A stretch of 64,000 bases of DNA from Lingula anatina (GCF_001039355.2 NW_019775591.1:781889-845888), one strand, 5' to 3'. Shown: positions 24,783-37,430, numbered from the stretch's first letter. Numbers and translations: made by a program. Notes: generated by a model not told the origin, from the letters alone.

Positions 24783-26060
24783 CTATCATACGAATTAATA
24801 TAGTGACAATAACAACGATCTGGAGCTTTCAACTTTTATTCACCGTCTGCCTTTTTCATACAATTTCACAAGTATTTATAGGCCTACTCTATTTCTCCGT
24901 ACTGATCATGCGCTCACTTGTTTTCTCTCCATTGTTGCAAACCACCATTCACCATTTTCTTATTAAGTAATTTCTAAGAGACTTGTTTTCAATTAAAAAT
25001 ATTATTTGAATTACTCATGCTTGGACCAAATCTATCCTTACTTTATAGGTGTTTTACGCGTGTCAGAAACTTGCATTTCTATTGAGAAATTAACCAATCA
25101 AATTGAACTATATGTGACTTTGACATGTTCCATCTTTTCCTACCACGAAAACAATTTCTACACTCGTTGACTCTTAAAGAAATGACTTACACTCAATAAC
25201 TCCCTATCTTTTTACTCGTTTGATTCCGTTTTGATTATTATCTGCAAATAGGGAAAGCGTAAGTAAATAACTTTGCAACATAATGTACAACGATTTTTCT
25301 TTCCAATACCAATAAATGACAAAGAATTTCATCTGCGTTTTGGCCATATTCACTGCACGGAAGAAATTATGGAATGACCTTACATGTCTCTTGAGCGTCA
25401 ATCTTCGTTCAACGGAACAGGACCCCGTAACTCGAAAGCATCGCGCATAGCGACCGACCGCAAGTGTCTCGATGCCATAACTCGCCCATACTCGGAAATT
25501 CTATAGGTCATGATCTGAAACATGTAGGACGTTTCTTTAAATGATTGAGTATTTCAGACGAAAGGGAAAGTGGGACCACCCAAAAATTGATAATAAAGTA
25601 GTATTTTGCCTTCGTAATCCAGTGGGCGTCGTCCAAAAACCACACACAGGAAGCCAGATTCAGATTGCTTATTATTGATATTCACCTACACGAAAAACGT
25701 GGGCATAAACAATTTACTGCATAGTTGTAGAAATAAAAAAAATGGCAAAATAACGTAAATAAATTAAGTAGGCTCGAACAACCTCAAATATAGGTCTATA
25801 AAGTATTTAATAAAATATTGTGGTTAAATGGTGTTTGATAAAACACCTGTATTTATTTTTCAACACCTGCACCAAAAAGTCATTTAACGATATGACACGC
25901 AAAGGGGGAAATGGGGGAAAAGGGGACTCATTGCCCGATCTAATCTTAGAATTGAAAGATGAGCTACATGTCATGTGCCACTGCGTAAGATGAACAGCTG
26001 AAAGGTTACATTTATGTGCAATAATAGAAAAAAAAATATCACCAACTTTCGGTACATACG

Positions 26061-26228
26061 CAGGGGCAGATCCAGAGATATATTCTGACAGGCTTCAAAA
26101 TTTTCTTTGTTGATCCCTCCTTCATTTTTGACCGTCTTCCGACAGAAAAATTTAGTTACCCGTCAATGTTAACTTGAAAATCTGACTGTCTTCCGGAAGA
26201 CCCAGAAGACGGCCTCAATCTGGCCCTG
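26061..26228. mobile_element. CAGGGGCGGAT-family MITE, complete
   Basis: 168 bp from CAGGGGCAGATCCAGAG to CTCAATCTGGCCCTG, with CATACG directly repeated on both outer sides (26055-26060 and 26229-26234). The interior has two CTTCCGACAG/GTCTTCCGGAAGAC-type segments. Related copies: 22629, 28863, 33684 and 61017. Confidence 0.85.
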
Positions 26229-26234
26229 CATACG

Positions 26235-26716
26235 TGACAAAGAGAGTTTTTATTTTGCTATGATAACAATTATAAGAAATTAAAACCTTGTGGAATGTGA
26301 GGCATTATGAAAAAATTTATTTTCCAAACTCTTAGTGATGCCTTTATTGTTGGGGCAAAATAAGTAATATTAATATAAAAATGTATGGACCTGCACCCTC
26401 AGAAACAACGCCTCTAGCTCTGCATCTGCATAAAACAGTTATACTCTAGTTTTAAAGCTTATAATCTTGATCATTTTTAATATTAGAATAATTCCATCCA
26501 ATTTCGCCAGTGAAGGACTATATGCACGCAAGGTGCGTAACATATAAGGGGGTTTAGAATTTCAAATTATTCTTAACTATAATGTAAAATAATTTAAAAG
26601 CCAGGTTCTTAATCAAGAATCTTGGTAGTTGTTTTTGTGCTTATTGTATTAAGTTGTATTTTCTTTTTTTTTNGATTTCAAATTTTATGTATTACAGTTT
26701 TTGGTTTGCTTAATAC
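26235..26716. other. Intergenic DNA, one N at 26673
   Basis: AT-rich, and no coding region, RNA gene or repeat is recognised. The N follows a T run and probably marks a gap. Confidence 0.5.
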
Positions 26717-28862
26717 CTTACAGAGCACCCATCACTTCAAAAGTTTTAATTTTTTCTTTCTTTCTTTTTACTTTTAATATTCATTTCCTTATGTTTTAGG
26801 GGGGTCGTCATGCATGTAAGCCCTTTCCCTTCCCTCAAACCACCAGAATTCTCTTACTTTTTGTCACTCAGTGTCTAGATGAATGCCAGTGGACAGTCGA
26901 TAAAATAACCTCCTTCATTGTATTTGTAGGTCTCTAACAGATATCTCCACCCACAGACATACTTCTTTCAGCCTCGCACGCCTCTGGAACGTTCGACTAA
27001 GTTGCGAGGTTCGCTTGGTGCGATGTTGGTGCATTTTAAGCCCCCCCCCCCCCCCCTTTTTCGTAGAAGTTTAGTTTTTAATATATTTTTAACCGCAAGT
27101 TACATGTTTATCAGAAAACGACATCAAACATCCGAGGCATGTTTCACTTTAAAGGAAATGTAGAGAATAAGTCACCCACATGGAAGTGATTTAAGGTGTG
27201 GTGCCTGTCCACACCAAGGAGACACATGATACCCAAGGGTATTTTGTTTAGGGAAGAAGATTTTTTCAAAGCCGGGTTTCATCCTGTCGCGTTAAATCTT
27301 TACACATTCAAAAAGCATAAGTGAATGACATGGTTGGTAAAATAGTTTCTCCGGCTGATATTGGTGTATTGTTAAATCTTACAGATTAAGCTATAAATAG
27401 AACGTGTTTTCTTGCACACTAAAGAATTGATTTATTTGCATGATTTGGATTTCGACCCGGCTATTGTCCGCTCGCACTTTATTTCCACAGAACTGCTCTG
27501 CCTCTTTATTTCAATTTGAACTCAGGGTTAACTTTCGTCACTTAAGTCAAACATTAGTTAGTATCAACGTCCTAAATACAAAAAATAGTTTAAAATATAT
27601 ATTTAAATAAACGGCGTCGCATTCCGCGTGGAGGCTGACAGTATCATTACCCAGTATCTATATGTTATTACTACTTTCATCAGTCTGAGACTGTGTATGA
27701 CATTACTACAAAATTTGGGTGAATATTACGTTACACATCATACTGTAATCTCGTCCGTCTATGCGAAAACAACTTCTTTAAAAGAAGTTTAATAGTGTAA
27801 GGTGTGTTAAAATACCGCCACAACAATTTCAGTGTGTTTATTAGAGGCTCTTTCCACAACGGTGATATTGAAAGCTTTAGGACACTCAATCTCTTCAACA
27901 CTTCATCACATCATTTTTTTTCTCATATTAATGAGAGAGATGTGCACAGATCGGTTTATATTTGTAGGTCTTAAACAGATAGCTCAGCCTCAGGTATTTT
28001 CTTCAACATATACGCACGGCTCTGCTACGTTCGCCAAAGTTGTGGTGTTCGCTTGGTACAATGATGGTGCATTTTAAGGTCGTCCTCTTTTGTATTTTAT
28101 TTCTTTTGATCGCAAGGTAAATGTTTGTCAAAGTGAGGCGTCAAATATCCGAAGTGTGCCTCACTTAAAGAAATGTAGGGAATGTGTCGCCCTAAAGGAA
28201 AAGCTTCAAGGTGTAGAAGTGGTTCACACCCAAGGCTATCTCGTTTAGAGGAGGGGGCTTTTTCAAGGGGGGCGGGGGGTTTCATTCTCATGCGTTAAAC
28301 CTTGACACGTTCAAAGGCATAAGTTACAGATACGCGTAACTATTGCAAATCTTTTAATTGAATATATACTCTTTTAGTTTTATTTGAAATTGTCACTTTT
28401 GTAGAAATTGTATTTTTCTCTAATTTTTTTGGACTGAAATCACAAAACTGACGTTTTTGACCCTCCTCAATTATGCCGTGGTTGGTGTAATCGTTTATTT
28501 GCCTAATAGTTGTGCACTATAAAAGCATGCAGTTTAACGTGTCAATAGGACATATTTTCTTTCCCATTAAACTCGTTTTATTTGTATTATTATGATCTAT
28601 TTGTCCTAGTCATTTTGTGCTCGCGTTTTATTTACATTGCCTCTTTATTCCAAATGGAATTTAAGATTAAGTTCCGTCATTGAAGTCAAACGTGTGTTTC
28701 TAGGCGTCAACATCGTAAATAAATTTTAAAAATTGACGTCGTATTCCCCGTGGAGGCTAACAGTATCTTTACTATGATGATCTATGATGATCACTCCCCT
28801 CGTTAATAAATTTGAGACTGTGTATGACACTACTACAAAGTTTGGGCGAAATTCAAGTTTAA

Positions 28863-29029
28863 CAGGGGCGGATTGAGGCCCTCTTCTCGGTCTTATGGAA
28901 GACGGTCAGAATTTTTCAAGTTTACATTGACGGGGATTTAAATTTTCTGTCGGAAGACTGTCAAAAATTGAGGATGGATAAAAAAAGACAATTTGGAAGA
29001 CTCAAAAAATATCTCTGGATCCGCCCCAG
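28863..29029. mobile_element. CAGGGGCGGAT-family MITE (inverted relative to 26061)
   Basis: CAGGGGCGGATTGAGG at the left and GGATCCGCCCCAG at the right bound 167 bp whose interior matches the other family members. The same insertion is at 33684-33850 in unit B, so it predates the split of the copies. Confidence 0.85.
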
Positions 29030-30622
29030 TCTTACACTTTAGGACACACTCAAATTCTTTACCATTTCTTCATGTCTAATTTTTTTAAATCAAAGGAAGA
29101 GATACAGGGAAGTATAGACGAGATACATGGAAGTACAGACCTGTTGATTTATTCACGCCCCGTCAGTGTCGGAACTAAGACGTTTGGCGTACGTTCCGCA
29201 TCTTGACCGACGCCCTGTTTTATTTAAAAAAATAAACACTGATGTGGGTGAATAAAATTAATTTCAAGATCGAAATAATTTTATTTATTTAGATTTTCTT
29301 GACGGAATATGGTGATTATAAAAACGCAGAGGAAATGTTTTTCGAGAGGACGTGAGACGCACGATTATGCAGAAATAGCCATGACCAAGTTGTCTTCATT
29401 TATTCTAAATTCAACTTCGCTGTAGTTGCTTTTAAACGAAACTGATAAATCAAAGAAATATATTACTATTGATTTAAAAAGTCGACTTCAAAACATGATG
29501 ATGGATTTCGAGTACAATCCAATTTTCTCACTATGGTCTGATCAAGACGACGATCTGAGTTGAGCTCAACGCATCCAACGCACGCGCGCGAAAAGCACTC
29601 TTGTTATGACGGCGGCGATTTGCAGTTTCAAACGTTTATTAACCGACTCTTTCCTTTTTGTACATATACATACTGGGATACTTATACTCTAATCTCTTTC
29701 TACCGATCACGCGTTCACCTATTTTTTCTAGCACCTTTTGAACTGCAATATTGTCTCATTATTCTATATTATCAGTCGAAAAGTTTTCATTTATAGAAGA
29801 TCCACATATTTGATCTACCTGTTGACTGTTTCGTCTGTTCACTCTGACAGACTTGGTTACAACAAAATTACCTGGTCAGGTAAAGGTGAACAGATAATTA
29901 CTTCAATCTTGATTATAACTTGTTAGTCCCGGCCCCAGGGTGGGTTTGAGAATATGAATGTCCTGAAAATTAATTACTTAACTATTAAAGAACGAAAATT
30001 GAACCAAATACTGTACACTAATGCACCAAGTACAGGTATGACGGATCCCGTCTTTGCGGCTATATCACATTAACTTCCTTTTCCTTCTTCTCCTATCACA
30101 CCCTTCCTGCCAAACAAAATCGGCAATAAATGAAGTAGAATACGATCTTTTAATGAAGATTAAGAAACAGGATCAACTGAAGCAGTAGCAAAAGCAGGCT
30201 TTCTTTTGACTATTTTCGACCTAATCCTGTATGAAAAAAGACATATGTACACTACATGTATACGACTTAAAGTAAGTTATTAATTGGAATGATTCTAATG
30301 ACTATGACGAGAATGAAATAAACTTTTCACGAGATGGCCCCAACGCTAGAATTTTCTACATATATTATACGTATGCACGTAACAGACCGAATACAGGAAT
30401 GAGTATTTTTCAAGGGATTTAGTCCCACAAAAGGATGTACAGTGGGTTCGTTGTCATCTTTTACAGACAGTACACTCAAAATAATATGTGAACCAAGTAA
30501 CCAAATGTCTTGGTTTTCTTCGTCCAAAATGTACCCATGAAATAAATGCACGTGTTGAACTTAATTATGCACCGCGATTTTTACGCAACACAATCAAATC
30601 GGAGGAAGCTGAGCATAAGTAA

Positions 30623-30845
30623 TACCCCCTTTACACTGGACGGCGTCCTTTCTGCGTCCTTTCTGTGACCATGAAATTTGGCATCGCTGTGGTCTTAAAA
30701 AGGAGGCACGAGCATTAATTTTGTATCAGAATGAATGCTCAATGATCGGCCAGTTGTCGACATGTATAATATTATAATTTTTTAACTCTCAAATGGGACC
30801 GGACTGCTGGACGCAGAAAGGACGCCGTCCAGTGTAAAGGGGCCC
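30623..30845. mobile_element. Harbinger-type MITE with TAA target duplication
   Basis: CCCCTTTACACTGGACGGCG and its inverted partner bound 223 bp. TAA occurs on both sides (30620-30622 and 30846-30848). The matching position in unit B (about 35350) has a single TAA and no element, which is a clean empty site. A TWA target site and GGGCCCC ends fit PIF/Harbinger. This insertion separates unit A from unit B. Confidence 0.85.
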
Positions 30846-31107
30846 TAAGCGAACGCCCTCTATGACCCGTCAGCGACTGAATCCCCTCAAGGTGGAAAAT
30901 GCATTACGCTATTATTATACCACGGGGTGGGCGAGAAAACCAACCTTTGAAAAAAAATTTTCACAGGGTGTCCAAGATTCGGTGCTTTGGGTTTCTGATT
31001 ATGACAGTTAGGTCTCATACAATGTTCTAATTCTTTTTTTATAAATGTCTTCCTGTGACTAACAGAATCAACAAGAGGAAGTCGTTATTTTCTATTGTTC
31101 TAGATCT

Positions 31108-31114
31108 TATAAAA
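31108..31114 (+). promoter_or_regulatory. TATA box of IL-17-like copy A
   Basis: TATAAAA, 136 bases upstream of the exon 1 ATG, at the same place in all three copies. Confidence 0.55.
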
Positions 31115-31249
31115 ATGCAGCTATCCTGTCCTATCCATATCGGACTCGTTGGGCTTCGATTCTTGTTGGTTCTTAAAACGCCGTCCCTTTTAGCAAGGCT
31201 GCGGGTTTATCGTATTATCCTCGAAGTTGGAAAAGTCAAAAGCACTATC

Positions 31250-31261
31250 ATGGAAATCAAA
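31250..31261 (+). pseudogene. IL-17-like exon 1, copy A (gene body missing)
   Basis: ATG GAA ATC AAA (Met-Glu-Ile-Lys) followed by the donor GTGAGT, as in the complete gene at 35754. The intron continues for about 590 bases and then meets the N at 31850. No exon 2 or 3 follows. It is either a truncated duplicate or the second allele of the 35754 gene. Confidence 0.7.
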
Positions 31262-31849
31262 GTGAGTATTTGTGTGAATGCGCATTTGTTTTTCATCAAT
31301 TGTTCAGTTTAAAATAAGAGAAATATCAAGAAAGGTTACTGTAAATGCTCCAATAGCCCAGCAAGTAAAACCCTGCATAAATACAGACTTCTTGTGACCG
31401 ACAGCGTTATCTTAAATTTTTTGAAATGTACATTGTTCCCTTGAAAATCTTATAAACGTTATTTTGGGACAATTAAGTCCTAACCCCACATTTAAATGAT
31501 TTTTTTTTCAAATTCTGCCATCACTTCGAGCTCAGTTTTCGCACCGACTCCCGTACCCCGCGGCAATTTAAAACTGGCATGGCGGGTCACAGGCGACGAT
31601 GTTCGTCAGAAGTCGTCGGAGTAAATTTGAATAATTTTTCTCGACATTAATTCATGACATATAAATCTGTGAAGATATGATCAAAAAGTGTTGCTCTCCC
31701 TCAAACAAGGCGTATTTCAAATAACGCTGTATATCAACCATGAACAGTTTAACAATTATTTTGACTTTTAAATCAAGAAGTGGTGTATGTTATGTTACTT
31801 GACGTTGAATGAGTGTTTGTCACTTTAAGTCGGCGGGAAAAACGACTTA

Positions 31850-31850
31850 N
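31850..31850. other. Single-N gap between IL-17 upstream units
   Basis: The N interrupts unit A in the 3' arm of a hairpin, and unit B begins immediately after it. Confidence 0.85.
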
Positions 31851-33683
31851 GCACGCCCTTTTTTTTCGTAGAAGTTTAGTTTTTCATATATTTTTAACCG
31901 CAAGTTACATGTCTATCAGAAAACGACATCAAACATCCGAGGCATGTTTCACTTTAAAGGAAATGTAGAGAATAAGTCACCCACATGGAAGTGATTTAAG
32001 GTGTGGTGCCTGTCCACACCAAGGAGACACATGATACCCAAGGGTATCTTGTTTAGGGAAGAAGATTTTTTCAAAGCCGGGTTTCATCCTGTCGCGTTAA
32101 ATCTTTACACATTCAAAAAGCATAAGTGAATGACATGGTTGGTAAAATAGTTTCTCCGGCTGATATTGGTGTATTGTTAAATCTTACAGATTAAGCTATA
32201 AATAGAACGTGTTTTCTTGCACACTAAAGAATTGATTTATTTGCATGATTTGGATTTTGACCCGGCTATTGTCCGTTCGCACTTTATTTCCACAGAACTG
32301 CTCTGCCTCTTTATTTCAATTTGAACTCAGGGTTAACTTTCGTCACTTAAGTCAAACATTAGTTAGTATCAACGTCCTAAATACAAAAAATAGTTAAAAA
32401 TATATATTTAAATAAACGGCGTCGCATTCCGCGTGGAGGCTGACAGTATCATTACCCAGTATCTATATGTTATTATTACTTTCATCAGTCTGAGACTGTG
32501 TATGACATTACTACAAAATTTGGGTGAATATTACGTTACACATCATACTGTAATCTCGTCCGTCTATGCGAAAACAACTTCTTTAAAAGAAGTTTAATAG
32601 TGTAAGGTGTGTTAAAATACCGCCACAACAATTTCAGTGTGTTTATTAGAGGCTCTTTCCACAACGGTGATATTGAAAGCTTTAGGACACTCAATCTCTT
32701 CAACACTTCATCATATTATTTTTTCTCATATTTATGAGAGAGATGTGCACAGATCGGTTTATATTCGTTGGTCTTAAACAGATAGCTCAGCCTCAGGTAT
32801 TTTCTTCAACATATACGCACGGCTCTACTACGTTCGCCAAAGTTGTGGTGTTCGCTTGGTACACTGATGGTGCATTTTTAGGTCGTCCTCTTTTGTATTT
32901 TATTTCTTTTGATCGCAAGAAAAATGTTTGTCAAAGTGAGGCGTCAAACATCCGAAGTGTGCCTCACTTAAAGAAATGTAAGGAATGTGTCGCTCTAAAG
33001 GAAAAGCTTCAAGGTGTAGAAGTGGTTCATATCACTGAGATACATGATACCCAAGGCTATCTCGTTTAGGGGAGGGGGCTTTTTCAAGGGGGGCGGGGGG
33101 TTTCATTCTCATGCGTTAAACCTTGACACGTTCAAAGGCATAAGTTACAGATACGCGTAACTATTGCAAATGTTTTTATTGAATATATACTCTTTTAGTT
33201 TTATTTGAAAATGTCACTTTTGTAGAAATTGTATTTTTCTCTAATTTTTTTGGACTGAAATCACAAAACTGACGTTTTTGACCCTCCTCAATTATGCCGT
33301 GGTTGGTGTAATCGTTTATTTGCCTAATAGTTGTGTACTATAAAAGCATGCAGTTTAACGTGTCAATAGGACATATTTTCTTTCCCATTAAACTCGTTTT
33401 ATTTGTATTATTATGATCTATTTGTCCTAGTCATTTTGTGCTCGCGTTTTATTTACATTGCCTCTTTATTCCAAATGGAATTTAAGATTAAGTTCCGTCA
33501 TTGAAGTCAAACGTGTGTTTCTAGGCGTCAACATCGTAAATAAATTTTAAAAATTGACATCGTATTCCCCGTGGAGGCTAACAGTATCTTTACTATGATG
33601 ATCTATGATGATCACTCCCCTCGTTAATAAATTTGAGACTGTGTATGACACTACTACAAAGTTTGGGCGAAATTCAAGTTTAA

Positions 33684-33850
33684 CAGGGGCGGATTGAGGC
33701 CCTCTTCTCGGTCTTATGGAAGACGGTCAGAATTTTTCAAGTTTACATTGACGGGGATTTAAATTTTCTGTCGGAAGACTGTCAAAAATTGAGGATGGAT
33801 AAAAAAAGACAATTTGGAAGACTCAGAAAATATCTCTGCATCCACCCCAG
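33684..33850. mobile_element. CAGGGGCGGAT-family MITE in unit B
   Basis: Direct counterpart of 28863-29029. Confidence 0.8.
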
Positions 33851-35611
33851 TCTTACACTTTAGGACGCACTCAAATTCTTCACTATTTCTTCATGTCTAA
33901 TTTTTTTAAATCAAAGGAAGAGATACAGGGAAGTATAGACCTGTTGATTTATTCACGCCCCGTCAGTGTCGGAACTAAGACGTTTGGCGTACGTTCCGCA
34001 CCTTAACCGACACCCTGTTTTATTTAAAAATAAACACTGATGTGGGTGAATAAAAATTCATTTCAAGATCGAAATAATTTTATTTATTTAGATTTTCTTG
34101 ACGGAATATGGTGATTATAAAAACGCAGAGGAAATGTTTTTCGAGAGGACGTGAGACGCACGATTATGCAGAAATAGCCATGACCAAGTTTATTCTAAAT
34201 TCAGCTTCGCTGTAGTTGCTTTTAAACGAAACTGATAAATCAAAGAAATATATTACTATTGATTTAAAAAGTCGACTTCAAAACATGATGATGGATTTCG
34301 AGTACAATCCAATTTTCTCACTATGGTCTGATCAAGACGACGATCTGAGTTGAGCTCAACGCATCCAACGCACGACTCTTTCCTTTTTGTACATATACAT
34401 ACTGGGATACTTATACTCTAATCTCTTTCTACCGATCACGCGTTCACCTATTTTTTCTAGCACCTTTTGAACTGCAATATTGTCTTATTATTCTATATTA
34501 TCAGTCGAAAAGTTTTCATTTATAGAAGATCCACATATTTAATCTACCTATTGACTTGTTTCGTCTGTTCACTCTGACAGACTTGGTTACAACAAAATTA
34601 CCTGGTCAGGTAAAGGTGAACAGATAATTACCTCAATCTTGATGATAACTTGTTAGTCCCGGCCCCAGGGTGGGTTTGAGAATATGAATGTCCTGAAAAT
34701 TAATTACTTAACTATTAAAGAACGAAAATTGAACCAAATACTGTACACTAATGCACCAAGTACAGATATGACAGCTCCCGTCTTTGCGGCTATATCACAT
34801 TAACTTCCTTTTCCTTCTTCTCCTATCACACCCTTCCTGTCAAACAATATCGGCAATAAATGAAGTAGAATACGATCTTTTAATGGAGGTAAAGAAACAG
34901 GATCAACTGAAGCAGTAACAAAAGCAGGCTTTCTTTTGACTATTTTCGACCTAATCCTGTATGAAAAAAGACATATGTACACTACATGTATACGACTTAA
35001 AGAAAGTTATTAATTGGAATAATTCTTATGACTATGACGAGAATGAAATAAACTTTTCACGAGATGGCCCCAACGCTAGAATTTTCTACATATATTATAC
35101 GTATGCACGTAACAGACCGAATACAAGAATGAGTATTTTTCAAGGGATTAAGTCTCACAAAAGGATGTACAGGGGGTTCGTTGTCATCTTTTACAGACAG
35201 TACACTCAAAATAATATGTGAACCAAGTAACCAAATGTCTTGGTTTTCTTCGTCCAAAATGTACCCATGAAATAAACGCACGTGTTGAACTTAATTATGC
35301 ACCGCGATTTTTATGAAACACAATCAAATCGGCGGAAGCTGAGCATAAGTAAGCGAACGCCCTGTATGACCCGTCAGCGACTGAATCCCCTCAAGGTTCA
35401 AAATGCATTACGATATTATTATACCACGGGGTGGGCGAGAAAACCAACCTTTGAAAAAAAAACTTCACAGGGTGTCCAAGATTTGGTGCTTTGGGTTTCT
35501 GATTATGACAGTTAGGTCTCATACAATGTTCTAATTCTTTTTTTATAAATGTCTTCCTGTGACTAACAGAATCAACAAGAGGAAGTCGTTATTTTCTATT
35601 GTTCTAGATCT

Positions 35612-35618
35612 TATAAAA
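35612..35618 (+). promoter_or_regulatory. TATA box of the IL-17-like gene
   Basis: TATAAAA, 136 bases before the chosen ATG. A start of transcription about 30 bases downstream would leave out the upstream in-frame ATG at 35619 and make the ATG at 35754 the first one. A second TATA-like stretch (TTTATAAAT) lies at about 35542-35550. Confidence 0.55.
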
Positions 35619-35753
35619 ATGCAGCTATCCTGTCCTATCCATATCGGACTCGTTGGGCTTCGATTCTTGTTGGTTCTTAAAACGCCGTCCCTTTTAGCAA
35701 GGCTGCTGGTTTATCGTATTATCCTCGAAGTTGGAAAAGTCCAAAGCACTAAC

Positions 35754-37371
35754 ATGGAAGTCAAAGTGAGTATTTGTGTGAATGCGCATTTGTTTTTCAT
35801 CAATTGTTCAGTTTAAAATAAGGGAGATATCCAAATAGGTTACTGTAAATGCTCCAATAGCCCAGCAAGTAAAACCCTGCATAAATACAGACTACTTGTG
35901 ATCGACAGCGTTATCTTAAATTTTTTGAAATGTACATTGTTCCCTTGAAAATCTTATAAACGTTATTTTGGGACAATTAAGTCCTAACCCCACATTTAAA
36001 TTATTTTTTTTCAAATTCTGCCATCACTTCGAGCTCAGTTTTCGCACCGACTCCCGTACCCCGCGGCAATTTAAAACTGGCATGGCGGGTCACAGGCGAC
36101 GATGTTCGTCAGAAGTCGTCGGAGTAAATTTGAATAATTTTTCTCGACATTAATTCATGACATATAAATCTGTGAAAATATGATCAAAAAGTATTGCTCT
36201 CCCTCAAACAAGGCGTATTTCAAATAACGCTGTATATCAACCATGAACAGTTTAACAATTATTTTTACTTTTAAATCAAGAAGTGGTGTATGTTATGTTA
36301 CTTGACGTTGAATGAGTGTTTGTCACTTTAAGTCGGCGGGAAAAACGACTTAAAGTCATAATAACTCTTCGTTTTGGCCAAAAATTGTATTTTCCCGGAA
36401 AAAACGGCAATTTTTCCCGTACTTACCAATGGTCAACGACCCCATTCCTGCATTCAAAGTTAATCCAGGTTTTTTTTTTCCTAAACGTAAGGTTTTTTGT
36501 TAAAATCTCTTAAGAGATTTTAACTGACGGAGCTCTCTCTGACATCGCATAGTCACTGTTGACCTACTTAAAACCGCGGGAAAAGCAGACAACAACAACA
36601 CTATATAAGATTCATGAGATATATTCGTCTTTTTGTTAAAAATACATTAACATCCACAATGTGTGCCATTCTGGGCTTTTCGTTATCCGACGCACTGTAC
36701 AAAAACTCGCAACTTACGTCTGCGTCTGCATTAATGCGTTTGGCGCCATATGTTATTTTGGTCTCGAATGAACGCGAGAATCCGCGTGACACCATTACGT
36801 CATTAGCAACGAATGCCTTGATGACCGGGAAATTGGCATCGAAAGCCCTATTGACAAGCACAGATTTTAGTTTTACTACAATAACGGCCGTTTTAGTGGT
36901 AAAATACAATAGAATATATTTCCATGCGTTGTTTACAATGAATTTCATGCGGAATTTTGAATCTCAAAGGAAGAGTTATTATTGCTTTAAAGTATTGAAT
37001 TAAGATCAAATAAGTTTATTTAGTTGTATTAGAAAAAAATATATATATATATCTTAAAACGTTGAATATCAATCATGAATAAATTTACAAACACCTTGAC
37101 CACTGAATCTTAAAATCGGACAATTGTCACATTTTGCTTTTACAGGGATTGTACCTCTTTGCCGTACTAGTTGTCGCAGTAGCCATAGCGTCACCCATGC
37201 GACGACACACGCACAGATGTGAAGGTGGTTTTTGGGGGCGACGGGGCACATACAAAAAGGAGGGTGGATTTTGTGTGCCAATAAATCCTAGAGACAATCT
37301 TGCCAACACCACGGAGACATACTGCCCATGGTTTATGATCTATGATGAAAAACCTGGCAGGTATGTTTACC

Positions 37372-37430
<59 letters not shown>

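Larger units (their letters stand above)
22746..26172 (+). repeat. ALG10 3'-end direct repeat, unit B (3.43 kb)
   Basis: Second copy of the ALG10 3' region and downstream elements. Compared with unit A it lacks about 650 bp and carries a short inverted segment at 25423-25446. It ends in the CAGGGGC-family MITE, which continues intact here to 26228. Confidence 0.95.
26717..31849 (+). repeat. IL-17 upstream repeat, unit A
   Basis: From about 27057 this is near-identical to unit B (31851-36355). The 26717-27050 part recurs at 59539-59740 in unit C. It ends at the N (31850) inside a hairpin. Near its right end it holds an IL-17 TATA box and exon 1. Internally it contains two diverged subrepeats of about 1.03-1.1 kb. 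Confidence 0.92.
31851..36355 (+). repeat. IL-17 upstream repeat, unit B
   Basis: Near-identical to 27057-31849, but without the Harbinger MITE and with several small deletions. Unlike unit A it runs on into a complete IL-17-like gene. Confidence 0.92.

Noticed and set aside
27832-28077. Open frame of about 80 codons, also open at 32734-33069 and 61495-61875
   Set aside because: The frame is kept only in parts, lengths differ between copies, stops and frameshifts appear, and the sequence overlaps the diverged subrepeat. No domain is recognised, so it is treated as non-coding repeat.
30405-30430. GGGATTTAGTCCC upstream of IL-17 as an NF-kB site
   Set aside because: The near-palindrome is 13 bases with a spacing unlike the 10-base NF-kB consensus, so it is not reported as a site.
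36601-37003. Overlapping open frames of 115 and 129 codons on both strands
   Set aside because: They lie inside a MITE delimited by inverted ends, show no protein family and do not fit the IL-17 splice pattern.
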